Source of the DNA: Tetrahymena elliotti 4EA
Lineage: Eukaryota; Ciliophora; Oligohymenophorea; Hymenostomatida; Tetrahymenidae
DNA length: 64,000 bases
Direction: 5' to 3'
Assembly (NCBI GenBank): GCA_000231825.2
Contig: JH720390.1
Span: forward strand, 131,220 to 195,219
Shown piece by piece: positions 54,732 to 64,000 of this stretch (position 1 is its first letter; every line of letters begins with the position of its first letter). Made by a program: the position numbers and the translations under genes. The notes beneath the pieces were generated by a model. That model did not search any database and was not told the DNA's origin. It saw only the letters and a list, made by a program, of their open reading frames with translations.

Positions 54732-57059
54732 ATGAAATCCTTATTTAAAAAGCTAGACATATTCTCTTCATCTTTTTAATTTAATTTGGGACATGAGCAA
54801 CCTAATAAAGGTACATTAACGGGTTTTGCTTTAACTTCATTTGTGTTTATTACAACCTTAGCATATTTTGTTTATGAACTTGTGCTGTTTTCAACAAACT
54901 AAATAGAACCAAATTTTAGGTCTCAAAATTTTATTAGCGATGGACTTGTACAAACAGAATTAAATAATGATTTGATTGGTTTCAAAATGGATGCAGGTGA
55001 ATCAGCAGCAGAATATGCAAATTCAAAAAAGACTTACTTAGTTTATTATGCTTTTTTTCATTACTAAAATTAGGATCAATCTTAATTTTTACCTATCCCT
55101 GTGATTTAATGTAACAATAAGAATCTTGAAGGTTATCAATGCTTAGATCTTTCAAGTCTTTCTAACTATACTTTTGCTCTTAATACTAAATAGAATTTAT
55201 ATTCTTAAATTTAAATTTTCACCTATGCTTGTGTAGATATAGATAAGATAAAAACTACCATTCCTGACAATTGTGCAGATTTAACTGAAAGCGATGCTTT
55301 AGTTAACGGAGTAAATGCTGGGTTAAAATTTAAAATATATACATCATAATATAATACAACTTCTTAAGAAATGCAAGTGAATTATAGGAATGTTATTGTT
55401 TACACTTTTTCAAGCTAGTCTATTATAACTTTCTTAAATATGTAAACCTAGACAACATCAGTAAAGCAAGGACTTATTATATAAAAAGAATCCACATATT
55501 CTTCTCCCATTTAGTACAATTAAATTAGTTAAAGCATGGTAAGATTATCTGCTCTAAAAGATGGAGAGGGGCCTTACAGTTTAATTATGCTTTAAATGGA
55601 TGAAATTATATAAAGAGTATAAATTTAATATTCAACATTACCATAAGTGCTAGCTCTTGTGAATGGTATCTTTTCACTATTATTACTATTAGGTATAGTG
55701 GGAAGATTTATTTCTTCTACCAGAATAAAGCATGATTTTTTTATGCTTTTCTTATAAAATTTTTATTCTGGTAAATATTTTAATATACTCCAATAAAAAA
55801 AGCTTTTGAAATAGTAAATTTAAAAATGTGAAGAAATTGCAAAATAAGAATCTATGAAAAATGAAAATGATTTTTAGAGTAATAATTAAATTAACTTTCA
55901 TGTAAAATTTGAAAGCAATTAAGAAGACATGAATGACTAAAAATAAAGCATTGAGTTAATTGAAAGTTAAACAGATGAAGAAATGGATAAAAGAGAATAG
56001 AAACATAAAAATAAAATCCCTAACTTTGATTTTAAATCTAAATAATCTTTAGACCTAACTAAATTCAAAGGTCTAGAGAGTTTAAAAAAAGAAATTGTGA
56101 CTTCAAAAGGGATTCAAAGACCAGAAAATAAATTAGTAACAAAAAAAGAACATGATTTATTTTTACAGTAACAAGATAATATTTAAATGAATAGAAAAAA
56201 TCCAAATCCTAATTAAGATGAAGAAGCAATTACTTCTTAAAGGGAAAATCTAATATCAAATTTTAATAATTAATACACAGGAAATTTTGAAAAAAGCCCT
56301 TAAAATTTAATTATTCAAAGTGAGATGATAAATACTAATAAAAAATTAAGAACGGTCACATTTGATTAAGTCTTAGATCCTTAATTATTATAAGAAAAGC
56401 AATTAAATGACTAAAGTAAGAAAATAGGAGAAGAAGAAAATGATTGTCCTTAATTAGACAATAATATAGAGAAATTGAAAGCCCTTCAAAGTAAAAGCTT
56501 CACTAAGTAAATCTAAAAAAGTATTTTTAGCTTTAAGTAAAAATTTTATTAAAAAATAAACTACTTTCTTAATTAAATTTTCTTTTTTAAATAATTATTA
56601 TTTTTAGTCTTCGTAAGTAAAAAAACTCTCCCATTTCTAATCATTTGACCACTCCATAAAAAAAAACTATAAATGAATTAATCAACCAAGACATGAATAT
56701 TTTCTCTTTCTACAAAGATATTATATTCCTTAAAAAAGCTATTATGCTTTTGCTGGATGCGTAACAACTAGCAGCTATAAAAATATTAGGTTTCTCTTCT
56801 GAGTTTTTACAAGTTGATACTAAAAACATAAGTTTTGAGAATTTAGAATAACTAAGTAAATTCCATTTTAAAAATATAAAATCATTTATTTTCTTTTAAA
56901 AAAGAAAAAGACAAAAAATTAAGTTACTTAGAAGAGTAATTTATTACCTATTAATCAGATTAAGTACAATAACATAAATTATTATAATTTTTGCAAAGAT
57001 CTTAGGATCAAGAGAGTATAAATAACTTAGATTTTAAAATATTATCTTCTATACCCTGA
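54732..57059 (+). CDS. Two-pass membrane protein with long cytosolic tail, 735 aa
   Basis: Resembles the large ciliate family of putative transmembrane proteins of unknown function. Exons are 54732-56536, 56608-56855 and 56905-57059, which sum to 736 codons with TGA. A short N-terminal cytosolic segment (MKSLFKKLDIFSSSF) precedes membrane span 1 (about 28-52, GFALTSFVFITTLAYFVYELVLF). A lumenal or extracellular domain of about 265 residues with several Cys follows (CNNKNLEGYQCLDL, TYACVDIDKI, PDNCADL). Span 2 (about 325-347) is VNGIFSLLLLLGIVG. The cytosolic tail of about 390 residues is charged and Gln/Lys-rich. It ends in a conserved-looking helical block (FSFYKDIIFLKKAIMLLL, QLAAIKILGFSSEFLQ, LSYLEEQFITYQSDQ). 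The intron before the last exon was chosen because it restores this block. The role is unknown. Confidence 0.8.
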
Positions 57060-59079
57060 AAATTCATATCTTTTAAGTTACAAATCATTATTATTTTTTG
57101 AGCTTATTTATTTTATATTTTTAAAGTAAATATGTACCTTTATATTCAATATAGATATTATGTAATAAATTATCATTAATAATTTCTTACCTTATAAGTA
57201 AATATTTCTCAACTCTAAAACACAATAAAATAAAATTAATTAAATAAATACTAATCAATATTACTCTATTCTTTTTTCAGGTAAAGGTAATAATAATTAG
57301 ATTTAAATATTTGTACACCAAAATTATTTTTTTTAAACTTCTTCAAAGTAAGTTATAAAATAAATACGTTATGTATATATTGTGAATCCTTAAAACATAA
57401 ATCTGAAATTAAAAGAATAAAATTATTTGTTTAGAAATAGTTTTGACTAAAAAATAAATGTTGTACACAAGAATAGTAGTGCATTTTTTAATTTTTAGTT
57501 TTTTATCAATAATTTGATTTTTTATTTATTTACTTCTTTACATCTTAGAACAAAAAAATAGTTTTTTCTTTTAGGCTAAGTGAATTTATACTAAAGATAT
57601 TGATAGATTAAATTAATTAAGGCAATCTCCTTTAATTTCAAAAACTGAAAATTTGTCTTTAATTAATTTTTTTCTGTTTTATCAAAAAGCAACTTAATTA
57701 ACATAACAATTTATTTTTCTAGGTATTTTATTCAAATAAAATCAAGATAAGTCCTTTGAACTTTTTCTAATCATATGCTTAAATATTAAATTTTATTTAT
57801 CTTTTAAAAGTTTTTAACCAAAACAATAGACATAATTTCAAGTTAATTTATTATTATTGTCAGAATATTTTTAAAAAATATATTTGAATTCTGCTTTTGA
57901 TTTAATAACTGTAAAAAGTTTTTACTAAAAGCTAATTTAGACGAAAAAAAAGAAAAATTGTTCACATATCAACACTTTTAGGCTCTATAAAATGAATCTG
58001 AATTCTAAGAAAATTTTATTTAATGAGAGTAAATAATAGATTGAAGTATTTATTTTATTACCTAACAAGTTTCACTCTTCATCTTATGCTTGCCTTATGG
58101 TGATGATGAATTATCTGAGAAAATTAATTATAATGTTACAAATAAAATGAAAAACATTTATAATATCTGCAATAGCTATTACAAAAGTGTATATAATAAA
58201 TAATAATTTAAAAATGCTAACTTTATATCTTTTTTCTATGGATAAAGACTTTATAGAATAGAAACACCTGAAAATAATTTGAAGTAAACATCCTTTTTGA
58301 GAAAAAATAATTCAAGCTTTTATTTTATAATTCAGTGTTATGTTTTTCATATGTTTAGCTGATTTTTCTAGGTATTTCTTTTCTATACATAAAGTAGATT
58401 TTTTTATTATTGGATTTAGATGATGCATTTTGTGATAAATACACATAACGAATATGAATCTTTTTTTCATTTTTAAGAACTTTAGGGAATAATTAGAAAA
58501 CATTAAATAAGGGTAAAGCTCTTGTATTAATGTTAAGTTAAATTATGTCTAAAATCCAAATAAACCATATTAATTATGAAAAAACTAAACTAGGGAAACA
58601 TATTTGCTACTTAATAGAACAGCTTTGAAAACTTATAGAAAAAACCAATATTGAGTCATTTTAATACATTTATGTATCAAAAATAGAAAATAACATCTGC
58701 TATAAAAGTGTCTATTTAATAAATAAAAAAGAAAAATTATTAAAAATTTACATTATTTTTATGATTGATCAAAAATTTATGTATTTAATTTAATAATCTT
58801 AATTGAACCTGAAGCAATTTTCCTTGTTTGAGAATAGATAATTAATTCAATTCAAGTCTTTATTTTTACGATTAAATACAACTTAATGCCTTTTCTAATG
58901 TTTTCTGATAATTAATTTTCTATTGATTGCATTTTTATATAGAAAGTTATTTTGCTTTTAATAGGATTTAGATTAAACATATTTTAATAATACTTTTTAA
59001 AATTCATAACTTTTTGTAAGCTTATAAATCTTAATTAAAATAAAAAAAATCTTAATAGTTAGTAGAAATAACATCAGAC
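57060..59079. other. 2-kb intergenic stretch, nothing identified
   Basis: AT-rich spacer between two plus-strand genes. The frame at 58312-58503 on the minus strand has no coding-like context. No RNA gene or repeat was recognised. Confidence 0.6.
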
Positions 59080-61711
59080 ATGAAAAAAAATACTAATCAA
59101 AGCAATAAAGCCTTATAATAAAAATAAAAAAGTAACAGTAATCCTTTCGGGATGCCAAGTTTTGGTTAGGCAAAGTAAACATTAATGAACATGGATGCTT
59201 TTTATAATGATTAAGAACTTTTTGGAAATAATTAGTAAGCATAAAATTAGAATTAAGCTCTTAAGCCTTAAGTTGAGAATTAGAATTTAGTTTTGTAACA
59301 AAATTAAATTCAAACTACTAATATGCCTTCACATTAACAAAAAAGTAGTTTAGGTGAATAGAAAACATTTGCTAACGCAATAAATAGTGTGAATAGCATC
59401 AACGAGTTCTACAATAATTAGTTATCTGCAAACACAAATCAAAATTAAATCAATAATACAAACTAAGTTTAAAAGAATAATCCCTCTCATAATTAGAGTA
59501 ATAGTATGTCATAACCTTCTTCTTTTAGTGGTTAAGGTATTTAGATAGGAGGCACTTAGCCAAGCAGTGGAAATATTGTTAAAAATGTTAATTTGTTTTA
59601 ATGCGTCTATCAAAGTGAAGATAAAATAAATAATTTATAATTAGCAAACAGCAACTTATACTAATCTTTTTCTAAATACTTTTAAAAAGAGCATGCTAAT
59701 CTTTTCTAAAAAAATACTATGGATCCTAAATAAGTATATCATTGGAATAGCATATTTAACTCAGGTAATTTTTATTTTATTTACAAGATTACAAATACTT
59801 ATTTATTTTTTTTAATGAAATAGTTTAAAGTGAGGAGAATCTATTTTTTAACTTTAGCAAATTCTAAAATGAATTTGATTTGGTCTATCACAATATAGAG
59901 GATGGTCAACAATTTACTGATTAAGCTTTCCCAAATGATTAGTCTGTTATAAAAAAATAAGGTTAATACTGCTTTAAAAGAGCAAGTGAAATATATACTA
60001 GCTCATTTAACATATTTGATTTAGGTATAGAACCTAATCAAATCTAGCAAGGTAGACTTGGAGATTGCTATTTAATATCATCAATTATTGCTATAGCAGA
60101 ATATCCAGAACTCTGTGCTCGTTTATTTGTTTCAAAGCAAAAGAATGATAAATGTGTTTATGGAATATGGTTATGCGAAAGCGGAGAATGGAGATAAATA
60201 GTTATAGACGACTATCTTGTTTGCTAATAAAATAGTTATTCTCCTAGCTTTGCATTATCTATTAGAAATGGAATTTGGGTTTAATTATTAGAAAAAGCCT
60301 ATGCTAAAGTAATTTTATTTTAAAAAGAAGGTTAATTTAAATTTATTTTTTATAAAAGTGCTATGGTGGTTATGGAAATATTGAAGTTGGTTACAGTTTT
60401 GATAGTTTAAGAGATTTAACTGGATCTCCTACAGAGTATATAGATATCAAAAAAAATTATGGAGAAGCATTTGAATTGATAAAGAAATCAATATAAAAAT
60501 AATTTATTCTAACAATAAGCTCTAAAATATCAGCTACTGATTTAAATTCAAAGCACTCTTATACTCTACAAGATGCAAGAGAAGTTATGAATTCTAAAGG
60601 ATAATTAGTTAAATTATTGAAGTTAAAGAATCCTCTTGGTTTCAATTTTGAGATGAATAAAATTCAAGATAAAACAATTGAAAATAATCTTGGTGAGTAA
60701 TTACGTTAAAAGAATGGTGTCATTTGGATGACTCAATAAGAAGTTCTTGCTAATTTTGAAGTCGTTACTGTTTGCCACACTCGTCCTGGGTATGTTTGTG
60801 GTTCATATACAACCTTAAATAAAACAAGAGAATACTTCTATGTATAAAATTTAGTTGAAGGAAATCACTGCTACTTTTCTGTAGTCTAAAAGCATGAAAA
60901 ATTTTACAAATAAGGAGCCAATGATTTAAGATAATATTATAAGACTGCTAGACTTATTATTACTTAAATTAATTCTGATTCTAAACAAATTATAGATGTT
61001 ATAGGTGGATCTTTTTCAAATAAATAACAAGTCTTCTTTGAAGTTTAAAATCTTCCTTGTGGAGAATTTTTGGTATTTGTTGAAGTTGATGAAAAGCCAG
61101 CACCATAAAAGAATTAATTCACATTCTAAACATATTCTAAAAATGTTGTATCTATTATCCCCGCTTTCAATATTTTGCAATTCTAAGTAAAAGAATCAGA
61201 ATTAATAGAAATAATTTTCAAACTTTACATCTAAAAAATTAATTCTTCTCCAGAATGGAATACTAAAGTAAGATCTTTAAAAATTAATTATTAATTAATT
61301 CTATATTTTTTTTTTATAAATTAGATTTATGACAACACAAAAGGAACTGGAACTGTTGTAAGAGATTTCTCTAGTCTTTTTGGGTATGCTTTTATATCAT
61401 ATAGAAACTAAAGTGTAACATAATTTACAGAAACTATAGAAGTAGCTGAATTTGTGAATTTAGATCTTCTAGATTTTGATAGAATATCAAAGCAAACTAA
61501 AATTAAAGTAGTTCTTGAACCAAATGAATCAAAAGTATTATTATTCAGGATATTAGAAAATAATGCATGCTCTCATTCGCTTAAATTCAAAAGCACATGG
61601 TTTTTTGGTTCTGGAGTTGTAAAAATGCCTATATAATCAAATTAAAAACCTGCATTAGTAAAGCAAACAATTACGAAATAAGTAGTAACTAAAAAAGTTG
61701 TTAAAAAGTGA
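59080..61711 (+). CDS. Calpain-family cysteine protease, 821 aa, four exons
   Basis: Calpains are intracellular, usually Ca2+-activated papain-fold proteases that cut proteins at limited sites. Exons are 59080-59764, 59824-60308, 60359-61267 and 61325-61711 (822 codons with TGA). The first 200 residues are Asn/Gln-rich and disordered-looking. The protease core begins near residue 240. Its triad is visible: Cys about 310 in IQQGRLGDCYLISSI, His about 456 in SKHSYTL, and Asn about 481 in LKLKNPLG. The spacings (146 and 25) are close to those of animal calpains. SIRNGIWVQLLEKAYAK and CYGGYGNIEVG are further signatures. After the core come two beta-rich segments that resemble the CBSW/C2-like domains. 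There is no penta-EF-hand tail. The Asn motif has Leu where most calpains have Trp (NPLG instead of NPWG). The tail is basic, ending VVTKKVVKK. Confidence 0.93.
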
Positions 61712-62909
61712 ACATAATTATTTATTTTAATAAACAAATTTTGATAACCATTTCTAAAATATTATTAAATAAATGAGTATTTTATTTTATTAACCACTTA
61801 TTGTTTGTAAAGTAATTTTTCTTCAATTCAATTCAAAAAGTAAAAATGCTATTTTTCTTTAATTATAGAAAAAAAAGAATTTATCTTCAGGATAATTCAA
61901 TAAATTTTACTCAAATTTATTTGATTCCATTTTTATTATGTAGAAATAATTTTTCTATTTTATATTTTTTAGTGTTGGAAACTCAAACTATTTCATAATA
62001 ATTTTTGTGATATTCTAAATTTTTATCAGATAGTAAGAGTTTCTTTCTAACTTTAAAAAATGACCTTTAATAATAGAAGTAGAGCTAATTTTTAATTTGA
62101 AATATTATTTCCATAAACATGAAGAAATATTTTCTACTTTAAAATTTTATTTACATTTTGAATAAAAAGAAGGTAGGTGATTATGGGTGCAGCATATTTC
62201 AAGCTGCATACAGAACATACTATTTAGCCATCTATATTTTTCACATATAGAATGGCCACAATTAATTAAAAGCCAAAAGGCAATCTATAAGTATCAATCA
62301 GTTTGATAAAATTATTATTAATTCATCATTAGGAATTCATATTGTCAGAAGTTTTTTGTAAAATTTTGAAAATAATTTTAGAGCAATATAATTTATTTAA
62401 AAAAGAGCAGCTGAAATCATTTTTTAGCTACAAATTAGCATTAGAAATAAATAAAGAATATTATCAAATCTTTTAAAAATTGAATCAAATCATTTTTATT
62501 TTGAGGTATTATAGTTACTTTTTATTATCTTTTGTTGAATGGTTGGTAATTTAATTTCCAAAAATACAATTTTTAATTTTTTAATTTTCTTAAATGCTGA
62601 CTGATTACAAAATAATATGTTTTGAGCAGTTAGCTTTATTTGAAATAGTTAAAGATTAAACCAATTGATGATATGAAATAATATTTTTAGAAATGTGAAG
62701 CTTATTTGTAAAAGAGGAAACTGATAAAGATATAAAGTTTTTTACGATTATAAATTAATTTATATGAAGATTATAATAATTTTTAGAAATGTATGAAAAT
62801 TTTTTATTAATTCTTTATGCTTCTATAAAATTTAGAAGACAAAGAAGTTTTTTTATTTTTTGGTTTTATTTATTTATTTATTTTTGGTAGTTTTAAGAGG
62901 TAAAATTGA
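61712..62909. other. Intergenic with a compact structured patch
   Basis: AT-rich spacer. The only non-random part is 62171-62285, which folds into two or three hairpins (separate entry). An ATTT run lies at about 62868-62887. Confidence 0.55.
62171..62285 (+). ncRNA. Candidate structured non-coding RNA (possibly H/ACA-like)
   Basis: This 115-base patch is more GC-rich than its kilobase of surroundings. Hairpin 1 pairs TGCAGC (62188-62193) with GCTGCA (62203-62208). Hairpin 2 pairs GCCAT-CTATAT (62227-62237) with ATATAG-ATGGC (62245-62256), 11 bp with a single bulged A and a 7-nt loop. A small third stem is AGCC-AAAA-GGC (62271-62281). AGAACA (62212-62217) between hairpins 1 and 2 fits an H box, and ACA (62258-62260) follows hairpin 2. 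The hairpins are shorter than usual for H/ACA RNAs and no guide pocket is evident. Strand and identity are therefore inference; it could also be another RNA or a DNA-level inverted repeat. Confidence 0.3.
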
Positions 62910-63992
62910 AATCTTAAAGATATCTATTAAGATATTTAAAGAAAGAGGAATGGTGAAGCTGAGGTTCTAGAATTTATCAAAAAGGTTAGTAAAAGTTTTG
63001 TGCATTTCTTTAGTTTTTAAATGGACTTTTTTTAAAAAAAAATAAAATTAAAAAATTTTTTAGATTTAATTCAAGAAAATTACGTTGCTGCTGCACTAAA
63101 AGGCTAACGAGAGGTTGTGACTGCTAAATTAGATTTTTGAATTGCTCCTGGAGTAGCCACTGTGTTGTTAATAGAACTGGCTATTTAATTGACACCATTA
63201 TTGGGATATTATACTATAGATGGAGATGGATGTTGATTCAGACTAGGGTTAATTTACTAGATTTTATTGACTATTGCTTTTTAAGATTAAACTGTTCTAA
63301 TGAAATTATTTTAAAATTAGAATTAGCTTTGCTAATTTGGTAAAGAGTTCATAGAATTCTAACCCAATACTTATATTCCTTATGTAAAGTTTTAATATTG
63401 AATTTAATTCAATTAATTATTTCTTTAAGAGCATGTTTAAGAAATAGTAGGGGTGTTTCCATTAAATGGCTAGTAAGAAATATTTTGTAAATTAATTAAA
63501 CCTGCTTATTAGTTTTAATGCAAGTGTTATAATTACTATTGACTGTATATCTATGGATATTATGAAATAGGCTAGCCAAATTGGCATTGGGAGCCAATGT
63601 ATTTTTTACCATTTTATGAAAGAGAAAGAGAAGAAATGCCATTCTTATCATGAATATCTCTTAAAGGAGAGATAACTATATTATTATTTTAGTATTCACT
63701 CAAAGGAAGATTTTATGCTTGAAGGAGCTCAGTATTTTTTTAGTGTTAACCAATTTAGCTTGGATAAACTTATTATGGTTATTAAACTTCATTTTCTTAA
63801 GAGTAATAAGAACCTTAGTCATATTATTCACAATCTTAGAAGTTAGAAGAATTGCTTTCATCTATAATATTAGTATTTATATACATCTCATTAACTCTAT
63901 CTTCTTCACCCAATTATATTGTGTTGTAAGAGTATTGGCGAGGGGTTTAAGAGTTTTCAGCATTTTATTAAGTCTATTAGTAATTTTTATGA
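62910..63992 (+). pseudogene. Coding-like frame with four internal TGA codons; unidentified Cys-motif protein
   Basis: Removing two introns (62989-63063 and 63384-63431) leaves one frame with clear coding character. It runs NLKDIYQDIQRKRNGEAEVLEF, then ENYVAAALKGQREVVTAKLDF, then IAPGVATVLLIELA, then YYTIDGDGC-x-FRLGLIYQ, then EIVGVFPLNGQQEIF, then GYYEIGQPNWHWEPMYF and beyond. It is interrupted by TGA at 63138, 63234, 63651 and 63720, where Trp would fit each time, and meets another TGA at 63990. A further in-frame TGA precedes it at 62907. No frameshift was seen. The IDGDGC-x-FR motif is reminiscent of the active-site cysteine of OTU- or Atg4-like peptidases, but this is weak. No ATG start was found, so the 5' end is missing or spliced. 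It may be a decaying gene or one that decodes UGA. It may continue past the window. Confidence 0.45.
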
Positions 63993-64000
63993 TATTTTTA

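Noticed and set aside
58312..58503. Minus-strand 63-codon frame in the 57-59 kb gap
   Set aside because: No coding-like flanks, splice partners or recognisable motif.

Overview
The window reads as nuclear (macronuclear-type) DNA of an oligohymenophorean ciliate close to Tetrahymena. It is extremely AT-rich. Every recognisable gene needs TAA and TAG read as glutamine, with TGA as the only stop. Most genes carry short GTA...TAG introns of about 45-150 nt, with a few longer ones. Intergenic stretches are long, even more AT-rich, and hold almost no complexity. One 100-base run of N (431-530) marks a scaffold gap. There are no bacterial operons, no CRISPR array and no recognisable transposon.

Layout, left to right. 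Part 1 (768-9098): a gamma-SNAP-like membrane-fusion adaptor (minus), a Tubby-domain protein (plus), a small Cys-rich type I membrane protein (minus) and a class I SAM methyltransferase (minus). Part 2 (9582-20934, minus): a complete seven-exon SERCA-type Ca2+ P-ATPase, a 3.2-kb gap, then a leucine-rich-repeat protein with a CWICEGW motif. Part 3 (22092-32602): the Naa35/Mak10 subunit of the NatC acetyltransferase, a tRNA-Ser(GCU), a 181-nt-period repeat, a RING/zinc-finger/SPRY ubiquitin-ligase-like protein (minus), a CDP-alcohol phosphatidyltransferase and a mitochondrial-type ABC half-transporter. Part 4 (34685-49861, plus): two large unrecognised proteins with polar N-termini and helical C-terminal halves, a tubulin-tyrosine-ligase-like (TTLL) enzyme with a long disordered tail, a pterin-4a-carbinolamine dehydratase and an Asn/Ser/Gln-rich protein. 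Part 5 (52512-63992, plus): a Nudix hydrolase, a two-pass membrane protein, a calpain-type cysteine protease, and a reading frame interrupted by four in-frame TGA codons at the right-hand end.

The genes are individually transcribed eukaryotic genes that do not form one pathway. Several suit a ciliated cell: TTLL for axonemal tubulin modification, SERCA for Ca2+ stores, and Tubby and gamma-SNAP for trafficking. The most unusual observation is the last gene. Its coding-like frame, with no frameshift visible, contains four TGA codons where tryptophan would fit. A second gene (47722-49861) also has a coding-like continuation beyond its TGA. The other candidates for novelty are a compact structured-RNA candidate near 62.2 kb and GC-rich islets in the 50.6-51.6 kb gap.

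All exon boundaries were read by eye from frame, splice dinucleotides and family alignment from memory. No search was run.
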